A DNA stretch of 47,014 nucleotides, from the NCBI GenBank assembly GCA_017559615.1, contig JAFYRB010000054.1, positions 1 through 47,014 of the forward strand, read 5' to 3'. Source of the DNA: Alistipes sp. (GTDB taxonomy: Bacteria > Bacteroidota > Bacteroidia > Bacteroidales > Rikenellaceae). The position numbers were made by a program, and so were the translations under genes. Below the pieces are notes generated by a model. The model had not been told where the DNA came from. It ran no database searches and saw only the letters and a program-made list of their open reading frames with translations. Shown one piece after another: positions 8,152-16,201 of the stretch (its first letter is position 1; each line of letters starts with the position of its first letter).

Positions 8152-9243
8152 ATGTTCAAGAAGATAGCGAAATATATAGGCTACGGAGCGTTGTGGCTGC
8201 TGCTCATTGTCGTTGTGGCGTTTGCCGAGAGGCTTACCACGAAGAACGACCGTGAGAGGTTAGTCACCGTTACCAACATCGAGATTGAGGGTGGTGGCAA
8301 CAACCCTATGATTGACGCCTATGCTATCTCTTGCTGGCTTAAGGAGCAGAACCTCCACCCCGAGGGTACCATCCTCGAGAAGCTCGATATCTCGGCGATT
8401 GAGAGCGCTGTGGAGGGCCATAATGCTGTTGCGGATGCCAACGTCAGCGTCACCTACGATGGATGCGTCGACATCGACATCTTGCAGCGCGAGCCTATTG
8501 CACGTATGCGTATCTCGGGCTATGATATGTATCTCACCCAGGATGGATATCTTCTGCCTGCCAAGGGCGTTGCGCCAGTACACGTGCCTGTTATTACGGG
8601 CGACTATAAGCCACTATTTGCCAAAGGGTTTATGGGCTATGCCAAGGATGTGACACGCAACAATATCGCGGAGATAAACGACAGCATTCAGAGACTTGAG
8701 GATGCGAAGATTCCCCACTATAAGCAGCTCCTTGAGAATAATCGTGCGCTGCGCCTTGTCAAGCGTGCAAAGCCCAAGAAGGACCCATTTATGTCGGACG
8801 AGGAGTTTAAGATTCTTGCCGAAGCGCATAAGGTGCGCCTTAGTCGTGCGGTGGAGGAGCACAGTACCAACGAGCGAAGCATAAAGGCCTCGATTGCCGA
8901 GTTGGAGCGTAAGCAGGAGCTGATGCGACAAAAGGGCGAGCGCATCACGACACAGGATAAGGACTTCGAGGCACTAAAGAGATTCGTACTCCGCATCTCC
9001 GACGATTCGTTCTGGAGTGCCGAGGTGGTGCAGATTGTGGCAACGGGAGGTGGCATAACACCGCTCCAGATAGCTATCATACCACGCTCGGGACGCTTCA
9101 CCGTCGACCTCGGAACTATGGAGAACCTTGGCAAGAAGCTAACTACCCTACGCCGTTTCTACGACAAGGGACTTAACAACATAGGCTGGGATAAGTATCG
9201 AAGCATAAGCCTACGATACGACAATCAGGTGGTATGCCGATAG
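8152..9243 (+). CDS. ftsQ: cell division protein FtsQ with charged coiled-coil insertion
   Basis: FtsQ is a bitopic membrane protein of the divisome. The 363-residue product has a short cytoplasmic start, one membrane segment (residues 10-25), a POTRA-like region (about 36-110, TVTNIEIEGGG to QREPIARM) and a beta domain beginning ISGYDMYLTQDGYLLP. The final part (about 273-363, ending GWDKYRSISLRYDNQVVCR) matches the C-terminus usual for Bacteroidota FtsQ. Between them, at about residues 165-272, lies a highly charged, helix-prone stretch rich in Glu, Lys, Arg and Leu that makes the protein roughly 100 residues longer than I would expect for relatives. Identity is supported by position between murC and ftsA and by the flanking domains. 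It starts 3 nt after murC. Confidence 0.93.
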   Translation: MFKKIAKYIGYGALWLLLIVVVAFAERLTTKNDRERLVTVTNIEIEGGGNNPMIDAYAISCWLKEQNLHPEGTILEKLDISAIESAVEGHNAVADANVSVTYDGCVDIDILQREPIARMRISGYDMYLTQDGYLLPAKGVAPVHVPVITGDYKPLFAKGFMGYAKDVTRNNIAEINDSIQRLEDAKIPHYKQLLENNRALRLVKRAKPKKDPFMSDEEFKILAEAHKVRLSRAVEEHSTNERSIKASIAELERKQELMRQKGERITTQDKDFEALKRFVLRISDDSFWSAEVVQIVATGGGITPLQIAIIPRSGRFTVDLGTMENLGKKLTTLRRFYDKGLNNIGWDKYRSISLRYDNQVVCR

Positions 9244-9303
9244 CCTATCGATGGCTCAGAGCCATCCAGAGAGTATGACAAATGAATAAAAACGGATACA
9301 ACA

Positions 9304-10824
9304 ATGAAAGGTAAACAAATTGTAGCAATTGACGTTGGCTCTACAAACGTCGTTATAGCCGTAGGTGCGGTAATGGAGGATGGCCGCGTGGATATCCTTG
9401 GCATAACCTCGGAGCCAGTACAGGGTGTGAATGCTGGTCGCGTGGAGAATAGTGAGACTGTGGGACGTGCTGTACACACTGCAAAGGAGCGTATAGAGCA
9501 GGAGCTTGGTATTAAAATTACCGAGGCTTATGCAGGTCTCTCGGGCGACTTCATACGCTGCGAGCAGGTTAGCGACCACGTATATGTTCAGGATGAGCAG
9601 AATAATGGTAGCTTCCAGATTACAAGCCGCGATTTGGAGAACCTCGACCGCCGTATGCAGAGCGTGAAGCTCCCTGATGACAGAGAGGAGATTATCACCA
9701 AGGAGCCACTCCGCTTCAAGGTCGATGGCAAGGAGGTCGATGAGCCTGTAGGTGCTTATGGCCACCAGCTTGTTGGTATCTACAACTTTATCCTCTCGGA
9801 CCGCACTATGCGTGAGCGTCTATTCCACTGCTTGGCAAAGCAGGATATCGCCGTTAAGGCCTTCGTACCTAATGCTCTTGTTGCGCATATCGGCGTTGCA
9901 ACAACCGAGGATATGGACGAGGGTGCTGTGGTTATCAACCTCGGCGGTGGCATCACAGATATCACCGTACTTCAGGGTGGCAAGGTGCGCCACATCGCTT
10001 CGGTACCTATGGGTATGAATAGCATCAACGGCGATATTCGCGCCTATGGCATCCCAAGCAACTACGTGGAGGGCCTTAAGGTGAACTTCGGTTCGGCATT
10101 CGTGGACCGCACTACCGACGACAAGATTACCTTCCCACAGTTCCGTAAGGGAACTGTTCGTAGCATCCGTCGCCGTAACCTCGCACGTATCATCGAGGAG
10201 CGCTTGAAGGATATCTGCGAGTGGGTGAAGAAGGAGATTAAGGAGGCGGGCTGCGGCAGTCGCTTTGCTCCTACGGTGCTTATCACAGGTGGTGGTGCCG
10301 AGATGCAGAACATCGAGTACCTCTTCGCCAGCGAGTTGGGATACGAGGATGTACGCTCGGTATACCCAGAGTATGGCTTTACGGATAGCATCCACGAGCA
10401 TATGGCAACACGCGCCTATGCTACCGTAGCGTCGTTGTTGCTCTATGGCGCGAAGCGTGGTAGCTGTGCCGTTGCGGAGCGTCCAAAGATTAGCACTCCT
10501 GAGCCACAGCCACGTGTAATGCCACAGAGCGGCTATCAGCAGCAGATGCAGCAGGAGATACCGACACCTCCAAGACCTACTCCAACGCCAGCTCCCGAGC
10601 AGCCAAAGAGTTCAAATGCGGATGTTGTCGTGCCACCACATAAGCTCGCTCCTGTGATGCCAGAGGTGGATGAGGATTCTACAGAGCAGCATACCGACGA
10701 GAGACCAACTATCGAGATGCCTGCCGAGAACAACACAAAGGGCAATAATCGTTTCGGTCGCTGGATTGAGAGATTGGGCGATATGTTTGCGGGCAACGAT
10801 AAGGGTGATGACCAAATCATCTAA
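9304..10824 (+). CDS. ftsA: cell division protein FtsA
   Basis: FtsA is an actin-family ATPase that tethers FtsZ filaments to the inner membrane and recruits the divisome. The 506-residue protein starts with the phosphate-1 motif VAIDVGSTNVVIAVG (residues 6-20). It carries the 1C-type subdomain (ITEAYAGLSGDFIRC), phosphate-2 INLGGGITDITVLQGG (about 215-230) and the adenosine motif PTVLITGGGAEM (about 323-334). After about residue 390 comes a Pro/Gln-rich flexible linker, ending in an amphipathic helix RFGRWIERLGDMF that should be the membrane-targeting sequence. The long linker explains the extra length over enterobacterial FtsA (about 420). ftsQ lies 60 nt upstream and ftsZ 30 nt downstream, all in one transcript. 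Confidence 0.97.
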   Translation: MKGKQIVAIDVGSTNVVIAVGAVMEDGRVDILGITSEPVQGVNAGRVENSETVGRAVHTAKERIEQELGIKITEAYAGLSGDFIRCEQVSDHVYVQDEQNNGSFQITSRDLENLDRRMQSVKLPDDREEIITKEPLRFKVDGKEVDEPVGAYGHQLVGIYNFILSDRTMRERLFHCLAKQDIAVKAFVPNALVAHIGVATTEDMDEGAVVINLGGGITDITVLQGGKVRHIASVPMGMNSINGDIRAYGIPSNYVEGLKVNFGSAFVDRTTDDKITFPQFRKGTVRSIRRRNLARIIEERLKDICEWVKKEIKEAGCGSRFAPTVLITGGGAEMQNIEYLFASELGYEDVRSVYPEYGFTDSIHEHMATRAYATVASLLLYGAKRGSCAVAERPKISTPEPQPRVMPQSGYQQQMQQEIPTPPRPTPTPAPEQPKSSNADVVVPPHKLAPVMPEVDEDSTEQHTDERPTIEMPAENNTKGNNRFGRWIERLGDMFAGNDKGDDQII

Positions 10825-10854
10825 ATTATTAACACGATTTTTAGAGATAGAGAT

Positions 10855-12225
10855 ATGGGTGATAATATACACTACAAAGATACTTTAGCAGATGACCTTG
10901 CCATTGCCGTTAGTGGTGGCGAGCTATCGGATATCGTTCTCGATAGCGAGTCGCAGATTATGGTTATCGGTGTAGGTGGTGGTGGCGGTAACGCTGTCGA
11001 CCATATGCAGACTATGGATATCGCAGGTGTGAACTTCGTAGTTTGTAATACCGATCGCAGGGCGCTGTACAATAGTGCTGTACGCAATAAGATTCAGATG
11101 GGCCCAGGTCTTGGTGCGGGTAACATCCCAGCCATAGGTCGCAAACTCGCCATCGAGAGCGAGGAGCAGCTACGCACACTTCTTGAGACCTCGGCACCAA
11201 AGATGCTCTTCATCGCCGCAGGTATGGGTGGTGGTACAGGTACGGGTGCTTCGCCTGTTATTGCGAAACTCGCACACGATATGGGCATTCTTACCGTAGC
11301 CGTTGTTACGATGCCACTGCGCGTGGAGGGACCATCGCGTTACAACAACGCTGTGGAGGGCCTCAAGGAGCTTAACCAGTGGGTTGACTCGTTGCTTGTT
11401 ATCGACAACGAGCGTGTCAATGCGCTCTATGGTGACCTTCCATTGAAACAGGCCTTCGGACGTGCGGATGATGTGTTGGGTAAGGCTACGAAGGGTATCG
11501 CCGAGCTTATCACCGTTGAGCAGGCCTTCATACGTGTCGACTTTGCCGATGTGGAGAAGGTTATGCGTAAGAGCGGTCGTGCGCATATGTCGGTTGTTAA
11601 GGCCGAGGGTGAGAATCGCGCCTTGGAGGTTGCCGAGGCAGCCCTTGCATCATCGCTCTTGGACGATAACCACATCACAGGTGCTACGGAGATTCTTATC
11701 AGCCTCTCGGTGCGCGACATCGACCAGCTTGCGCAGAACGAGATTACAAAGGTGTTGGAGTATATCCAGAAGAACGCAAGTTTCACAGACGAGGATGGCA
11801 ATCTCCACGAGGCAGATATCATCTGGGGTGTTAGCGAGAAGCCAAACCTCGAGGATGATGAGATAGAGATTGTTGTTGTGGCTACACGTTTTGCGGATGG
11901 CAACCAGCTTAAGGTTAAGACCGAGTATGTAAGCCCACAGATTGAGGATCCATTCGAGGAGGAGATTCGCACCGTTGAGGTAAAGCCTGTGGAGGAGGTC
12001 AAGCCAACTCCTACACGCCGTATCGAGACTCACGAGCCTGTGACAATCACACCACAGCAGAACCGCTATAAGAGCATCTCATTGCAGTTGCGTGAGCCTG
12101 CATACCTACGTCGTCGCTCGACATTTGAGGATGAGTCGGAGCCTGTACCTCCAACCCCATACCACTCTGTGGTACGCGAGGTTCAGAAAGAGGAACCAGA
12201 GAGCAGCAATGGCTCACTCTTTTAA
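10855..12225 (+). CDS. ftsZ: cell division protein FtsZ
   Basis: FtsZ is the tubulin-like GTPase that forms the Z ring. The 456-residue protein has an N-terminal extension of about 35 residues, the nucleotide-binding start VIGVGGGGGNAVDHM (about 37-51), the signature loop GGGTGTGASP (125-134), and the T7-loop region RVDFADVEKVM. After the globular core (to about residue 340) there is an acidic/Pro-rich linker. A PAYLRRRSTF segment resembles the Bacteroidota version of the conserved C-terminal peptide that contacts FtsA, followed by about 32 further residues. It follows ftsA by 30 nt. The C-terminal extension after the contact peptide is consistent with other Bacteroidales. Confidence 0.98.
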   Translation: MGDNIHYKDTLADDLAIAVSGGELSDIVLDSESQIMVIGVGGGGGNAVDHMQTMDIAGVNFVVCNTDRRALYNSAVRNKIQMGPGLGAGNIPAIGRKLAIESEEQLRTLLETSAPKMLFIAAGMGGGTGTGASPVIAKLAHDMGILTVAVVTMPLRVEGPSRYNNAVEGLKELNQWVDSLLVIDNERVNALYGDLPLKQAFGRADDVLGKATKGIAELITVEQAFIRVDFADVEKVMRKSGRAHMSVVKAEGENRALEVAEAALASSLLDDNHITGATEILISLSVRDIDQLAQNEITKVLEYIQKNASFTDEDGNLHEADIIWGVSEKPNLEDDEIEIVVVATRFADGNQLKVKTEYVSPQIEDPFEEEIRTVEVKPVEEVKPTPTRRIETHEPVTITPQQNRYKSISLQLREPAYLRRRSTFEDESEPVPPTPYHSVVREVQKEEPESSNGSLF

Positions 12226-12245
12226 GTTAACCTAAACTCCGACGA

Positions 12246-13529
12246 ATGGATGCTATAATGATTCGAGAGAGCTTCGATATCTTCACTATCACGGCTCTTG
12301 GCATAACCTCGGTAATACTCCTCATACTCTCGGCTATGGCCTCAGGGTCGGAGGCGGCATTCTTCTCACTCTCGCGCACCGATATCGAGGAGTTGGAGCA
12401 GAAGAACGACGCCAAAACCCATAGAGTATTAGACCTATTATCGAACCCCGATAGGCTATTGGCAACTATCCTGGTTACCAACAATATGGTTAACATCTGC
12501 TTGGTTATCATCGTAACCCAGCTCGTGGATGCTATATTCATCTTCAGCGGCGTGTGGGAGTTTATCTTCAACACCGTTATCATCACTTTCCTGTTGTTGC
12601 TCTTTGGCGAGATTATGCCTAAGGTATTCTCGCAGACCAACCCTGTGAAGATGGCACGCTTCCTTGGCGCACCACTTAAGTTTCTGCGCTGGGCGGTCTA
12701 CCCCTTGGCCGTAATCTTGATTCGCACCTCAAGCCACGTGAGCCGTCTTGCGACGAAGAACTCCGAGATTTCGATTGAGGAGCTTGCCGATGCTGTGGAC
12801 CTTACCGAAACAGGCTCGGAGGAGGAGCAGAAGATGCTCTCGGGTATCGTGTCGTTCGGACAGACCGAGGTGGTGGAGATTATGCACTCGAGAGTGGATA
12901 TCACAGGTATCGAGTATGAGGCTACGTATGACGAGGTGCGTAAGGTTATCGTCGAGACGGGCTACTCACGAATTCCCGTATATGGCGAGGATTTGGATGA
13001 CGTACGCGGCGTGCTGTATGTCAAGGACTTGCTACGTCATATTGGCAAGGGCGATGACTTCGCGTGGCAGGAGCTACTGCGTAAGCCCTACTTCGTGCCA
13101 GAGCATATGATGATTGACGACCTGCTGAAGGAGTTCCAGAAGAAGAAGATTCACATCGCTATTGTCGTAGACGAGTATGGCGCAACACAGGGCCTTGTAT
13201 CGCTTGAGGATATCCTTGAGGAGGTTGTGGGAGAGATTACCGACGAGAGCGATGACGAGGAGGATAAGCTCTATGAGAAGATTGGCGAGCGCACCTATAT
13301 CTTCGATGCGAAGATTCACATCTGCGACTTTGTGGAGGCTATCGGTTATGACGAGGACTCGTTTGCGGATGTTGAGGGCCACGCCGAGACTCTTGCAGGC
13401 CTTATGATGGAGCTTAAGCGCGACCTACCACGTCGTGGTGATGAGCTTCAGTCACACGGCGTGAAGTTCTTTATCGCAACGATGGATGGCCGCCGAGTAG
13501 ATAAAATCAAAGTCGAGGTTGATGGTTAA
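12246..13529 (+). CDS. gldE: GldE-like CNNM/CBS/CorC_HlyC membrane protein
   Basis: The 427-residue protein has an N-terminal CNNM-type membrane domain with about three to four hydrophobic segments (residues 13-35, 75-98, 100-125, 140-160) and the conserved SGSEAAFFSLSRTDIEEL. A paired CBS module follows (MHSRVDITGIEYEATYDEVR to VVDEYGATQGLVSLEDILEEVVGEI, about 215-330), then a C-terminal CorC_HlyC-type domain. Family members include GldE, required with other Gld proteins for gliding in flavobacteria, and Mg/Co transport-related CorC/YfjD proteins. Non-gliding Bacteroidales also keep this gene, so a role in lipoprotein or cation homeostasis is possible. It lies 20 nt after ftsZ and its end overlaps the next gene by 11 nt. 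The symbol follows usual naming for this neighbourhood; function is inferred. Confidence 0.8.
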   Translation: MDAIMIRESFDIFTITALGITSVILLILSAMASGSEAAFFSLSRTDIEELEQKNDAKTHRVLDLLSNPDRLLATILVTNNMVNICLVIIVTQLVDAIFIFSGVWEFIFNTVIITFLLLLFGEIMPKVFSQTNPVKMARFLGAPLKFLRWAVYPLAVILIRTSSHVSRLATKNSEISIEELADAVDLTETGSEEEQKMLSGIVSFGQTEVVEIMHSRVDITGIEYEATYDEVRKVIVETGYSRIPVYGEDLDDVRGVLYVKDLLRHIGKGDDFAWQELLRKPYFVPEHMMIDDLLKEFQKKKIHIAIVVDEYGATQGLVSLEDILEEVVGEITDESDDEEDKLYEKIGERTYIFDAKIHICDFVEAIGYDEDSFADVEGHAETLAGLMMELKRDLPRRGDELQSHGVKFFIATMDGRRVDKIKVEVDG

Positions 13530-14103
13530 AACCGTTGTTAGGGAGGTTCCTCCTGTCTATCTATGTTGCGACACGCTTATCACGGCGGAGGATGTAGCAT
13601 CAGCATCGCGCTTCCAGAATGAGGCACGCCGCAGAGAGCATCTGGCGTGGCGAAGGGTGGTACGCGAGGAGCTGGGACGTGGTGTGCGGATATCCTACAA
13701 CGAGGTTGGCGCACCGATGGTCGACACCCCCAATACGTGGATTAGCGTAGCCCATAGCCAGGGCGTTGTTGCGGTGGCAATAAGCGACCGAAAAGTGGGC
13801 ATCGACATAGAGTCATCGGAGCGAGATTTCGAGCGTGCCAAGAGTAGGTTTATGAGCCACGAGGAGATGACACTCTCGTCGCATAAGCATTGGGCAGCTT
13901 ACGTATGGTGTGCAAAGGAGGCTCTCTATAAGCTATATGGCAAGCGCGGCGTGGAGCTACGTGATGAGTTGCGTATAGAGAGCCTCAACGAGGTGACACG
14001 ACAGATGCAGGCTTCGCTTGCGGGAGATGAGCGCAGGGCCGTAGTCGAGATACAACTCCACGAAGGAGATATGATAGTTGCAGTGGCAACATTTGATGAG
14101 TAA
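13519..14103 (+). CDS. 4'-phosphopantetheinyl transferase superfamily protein
   Basis: This family moves the 4'-phosphopantetheine arm of CoA onto a serine of acyl or peptidyl carrier proteins. The 194-residue protein has the two family signatures: KVGIDIESSERDFERAKSRFMS (about residues 94-115, with G-x-D-x-E metal ligands) and WCAKEALYKLYGKRG (about 132-146, W-x-x-K-E-A-x-x-K). ISVAHSQGVVAVAIS just before them matches the usual SLSH-type substrate segment. The length suggests an AcpS/Sfp hybrid (Sfp half-repeat) type. Its start lies inside the end of the gldE-like gene (11-nt overlap; a second ATG at 13522 is equally possible), so translation is probably coupled. A MATE exporter follows after 22 nt. 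Confidence 0.88.
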   Translation: MMVKTVVREVPPVYLCCDTLITAEDVASASRFQNEARRREHLAWRRVVREELGRGVRISYNEVGAPMVDTPNTWISVAHSQGVVAVAISDRKVGIDIESSERDFERAKSRFMSHEEMTLSSHKHWAAYVWCAKEALYKLYGKRGVELRDELRIESLNEVTRQMQASLAGDERRAVVEIQLHEGDMIVAVATFDE

Positions 14104-14125
14104 AACATTGCAGAAGAGATAGTAA

Positions 14126-15577
14126 ATGGCAGCAGCACATAATAATACAGTATCGTTGGGGTCGGACTCCATAGGTAAGCTCCTTGCACGATACTCCATT
14201 CCGGCGATTATCGCTATGGCGTCGTCGTCGCTATACCACATCATTGACAGTATCTTCATTGGTCACGGCGTAGGTGGTGCAGCGATTTCGGGTATGGCAG
14301 TTACTCTTCCTATTATGAACATCGCCTCGGCATTTGGTGCTATGGTAGGTGTTGGTGCTGCGGCACGAATCTCGATACGTCTGGGCGAGGGTAACAAGCG
14401 TGCTGCCGAGGATACGTTAGGCAATGCCGTACTCCTCAACTTGGTGCTTGGTGTTGGCATTATGCTTACGTTCCTCTTCTTCCTCGACCCTATCCTGATA
14501 TTCTTCTCGGGTGGTGAGGCGAGTGCCGAGACGCTGGACTATGCGCGACGCTTTATGCGCATTATTATGTTTGGTAATATCATCACTCACCTATACTTGG
14601 GACTTAACGAGCAGCTTCGTGCCTCGGGATATCCACGTAAGGCGATGTTTATTATGCTGCTGTCGATGGCCTTGTGTACCATCCTTAACCCGCTGTTTAT
14701 CTTTGGCTTCGGCTGGGGAATCGAGGGTTCGGCAATCGCTACGGTCATAGCCCAGACCATCGCACTCTCGGTGCAGATACACCACTACACCTCCAAAAGC
14801 AGTTTCTTGCGCTTCCACCGCCGTAGCCTACGCTTTAAGCGACCTATCGTAACGGCAATCATATCGATAGGTATGGCTCCGTTCCTCCTGAACGTATGCG
14901 CCTCGCTCGTAACACGATTTATGAACACCGCGCTGCTTAAATATGGCGGTACGGGAGAGATGGATGTTATCTCGGCAATGACGTTTGACGGTAACGTGGG
15001 AGATATCTACGTTGGTGCGTACGGCATTATGAACCGCGTGATATTGCTCTTTATTATGGTTGCCAACGGCTTCAACCAGGGTATGCAGCCTATTGTGGGT
15101 TATAACTATGGTGCGAAGCAGTATGGCCGCGTTATCAAGGTATTGAAATATACGATTATCTGCGCCACGTGCGTCACGACGTTTGCCTTCCTCGTGGGAC
15201 TACTATTCCCACATCAGGTTGCTGCGGCGTTCGTAGATAGCTCGAATGGCGCAACGGATAGCGCTATGGTGGAGGTTGTGGCACAGGGACTCGGCATTGC
15301 GATGCTCGTATTCCCATTGGTAGGCTTCCAGATTGTTGCAGGAGGTTTCTTCCAGTACATAGGTCGCGCACCTCTTGCGATGTTTATGTCGACCACACGT
15401 CAGCTTCTGTTCCTCCTTCCGTTGTTGCTTATGCTAACGCCACGTTATGGCGCTATGGGAGCGTGGATGGCGATGCCAATAGCCGATGGAGCCTCGGTGC
15501 TTGTAGCTACGGCGCTTATAATCTATCAGGTGCGTAAGCTCCGACGAATGGAACACGATATGCACTTCTCACGATAA
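14126..15577 (+). CDS. MATE family multidrug/cation antiporter
   Basis: The 483-residue polytopic protein has 12 predicted membrane segments in two pseudo-symmetric halves, as in MatE transporters. It begins SIGKLLARYSIPAIIAMASSSLYHIIDSIFIGHGVG, where the P-A-I-x-x-M-x-x-x-x-Y-x-x-x-D-x-x-F-I-G pattern is diagnostic, and the second half has FNQGMQPIVGYNYGAKQYGRV, the conserved N-Q-G-x-Q-P-I-x-G-Y-N-Y-G-A segment. These proteins export drugs or organic cations in exchange for Na+ or H+. The substrate cannot be told from sequence. It is the last gene of the block starting at murG, 22 nt after the phosphopantetheinyl transferase, and ends at a terminator. Confidence 0.93.
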   Translation: MAAAHNNTVSLGSDSIGKLLARYSIPAIIAMASSSLYHIIDSIFIGHGVGGAAISGMAVTLPIMNIASAFGAMVGVGAAARISIRLGEGNKRAAEDTLGNAVLLNLVLGVGIMLTFLFFLDPILIFFSGGEASAETLDYARRFMRIIMFGNIITHLYLGLNEQLRASGYPRKAMFIMLLSMALCTILNPLFIFGFGWGIEGSAIATVIAQTIALSVQIHHYTSKSSFLRFHRRSLRFKRPIVTAIISIGMAPFLLNVCASLVTRFMNTALLKYGGTGEMDVISAMTFDGNVGDIYVGAYGIMNRVILLFIMVANGFNQGMQPIVGYNYGAKQYGRVIKVLKYTIICATCVTTFAFLVGLLFPHQVAAAFVDSSNGATDSAMVEVVAQGLGIAMLVFPLVGFQIVAGGFFQYIGRAPLAMFMSTTRQLLFLLPLLLMLTPRYGAMGAWMAMPIADGASVLVATALIIYQVRKLRRMEHDMHFSR

Positions 15578-15580
15578 AAT

Positions 15581-15617
15581 AAAAATGAGGCTCATCACTG
15601 GGCCTCATCTTTTTTTA
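15581..15617. terminator. terminator between convergent MATE and lipoprotein genes
   Basis: ATGAGGC pairs with GCCTCAT around a short loop, preceded by an A-rich run and followed by eight T residues. It can end the plus-strand operon and, in the other direction, the minus-strand lipoprotein transcript. Confidence 0.8.
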
Positions 15618-15630
15618 TGACTGAACAAAT

Positions 15631-15990
15631 TTAGAATCTCTCAACGTTTCTATCGAACCACAAATCCGATGCATCATCGGCGCGGCGCTTATCCTCATCG
15701 CTTAGCGACTGCAACCACTCCAACATCTCGGTGCGTGTAGCCTCGCTGATGCTTTTATCCTCCAACGTACTCTCGTGAGCATAGCGCGAGAGGTAGTAGT
15801 CGACACGCTCCTCGACGTTCATAGCCTCGAGGTCGACATCCTTGAACTTTGCCATAACATCTACGTCCATAGCCTCTGGAGCTGCCTCCTCAACCATTTG
15901 AGGCTCCTCTGCGGTACTCTTCTTATCTGCTAACCAGCCACACGACACTGCGAGTGTAGCGATGGTTATAAGTGTAAAAATGCGCTTCAT
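15631..15990 (-). CDS. small acidic lipoprotein of unknown function
   Basis: I choose the ATG at 15990 rather than one at 16035, because the protein then starts MKRIFTLITIATLAVSCGW, a complete lipoprotein signal with lipobox AVSC. The upstream extension would put a polar stretch before the signal and would overlap the inverted repeat at 16014-16035. The mature part (about 100 residues) is acidic and helix-prone: a Glu/Ala-rich linker (STAEEPQMVEEAAPEAM), then two alpha-helical stretches ending DASDLWFDRNVERF. No family is recognised. It is monocistronic, with its own promoter upstream and a shared terminator downstream. The leader holds a perfect 7-bp inverted repeat. Confidence 0.75.
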   Translation of the reverse strand: MKRIFTLITIATLAVSCGWLADKKSTAEEPQMVEEAAPEAMDVDVMAKFKDVDLEAMNVEERVDYYLSRYAHESTLEDKSISEATRTEMLEWLQSLSDEDKRRADDASDLWFDRNVERF

Positions 15991-16013
15991 AACTGCTTGT
16001 TTAGATTTGGGGG

Positions 16014-16035
16014 ATGACCTAAAAAAGTAGGTCAT
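16014..16035. promoter_or_regulatory. perfect inverted repeat in the lipoprotein leader
   Basis: ATGACCT (16014-16020) and AGGTCAT (16029-16035) flank an 8-nt spacer. The repeat lies between the predicted transcription start (about 16047) and the ATG at 15990, so it could be an operator or an RNA hairpin. No T-run follows it in the direction of transcription, so it is unlikely to be a simple terminator. Confidence 0.5.
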
Positions 16036-16052
16036 ACGCTATAAGGTTATGG

Positions 16053-16084
16053 CAAATTTATGTAAATTTTACGATATGACCAAA
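16053..16084 (-). promoter_or_regulatory. promoter of the small lipoprotein gene
   Basis: On the minus strand TAAATTTG (16060-16053) fits TAnnTTTG and TTTG (16084-16081) lies 20 nt upstream. The predicted leader is about 57 nt and contains the inverted repeat. Confidence 0.75.
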
Positions 16085-16120
16085 TTTTAAGGCATCAGAG
16101 TGGTTATCCCCACGGCACGG

Positions 16121-16162
16121 AAAACAAAAATCCCGACAACGGGCAATGGCTCATTGTCGGGA
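16121..16162 (-). terminator. intrinsic terminator of the C1 peptidase gene
   Basis: TCCCGACAA (16131-16139) and TTGTCGGGA (16154-16162) form a perfect 9-bp stem. On the minus strand it is followed by a T-rich run (complement of 16121-16130). Confidence 0.85.
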
Positions 16163-16201
16163 AATTTTGCGGTAGTAGTAACACTACCCTACGTCAAAAG
16201 A

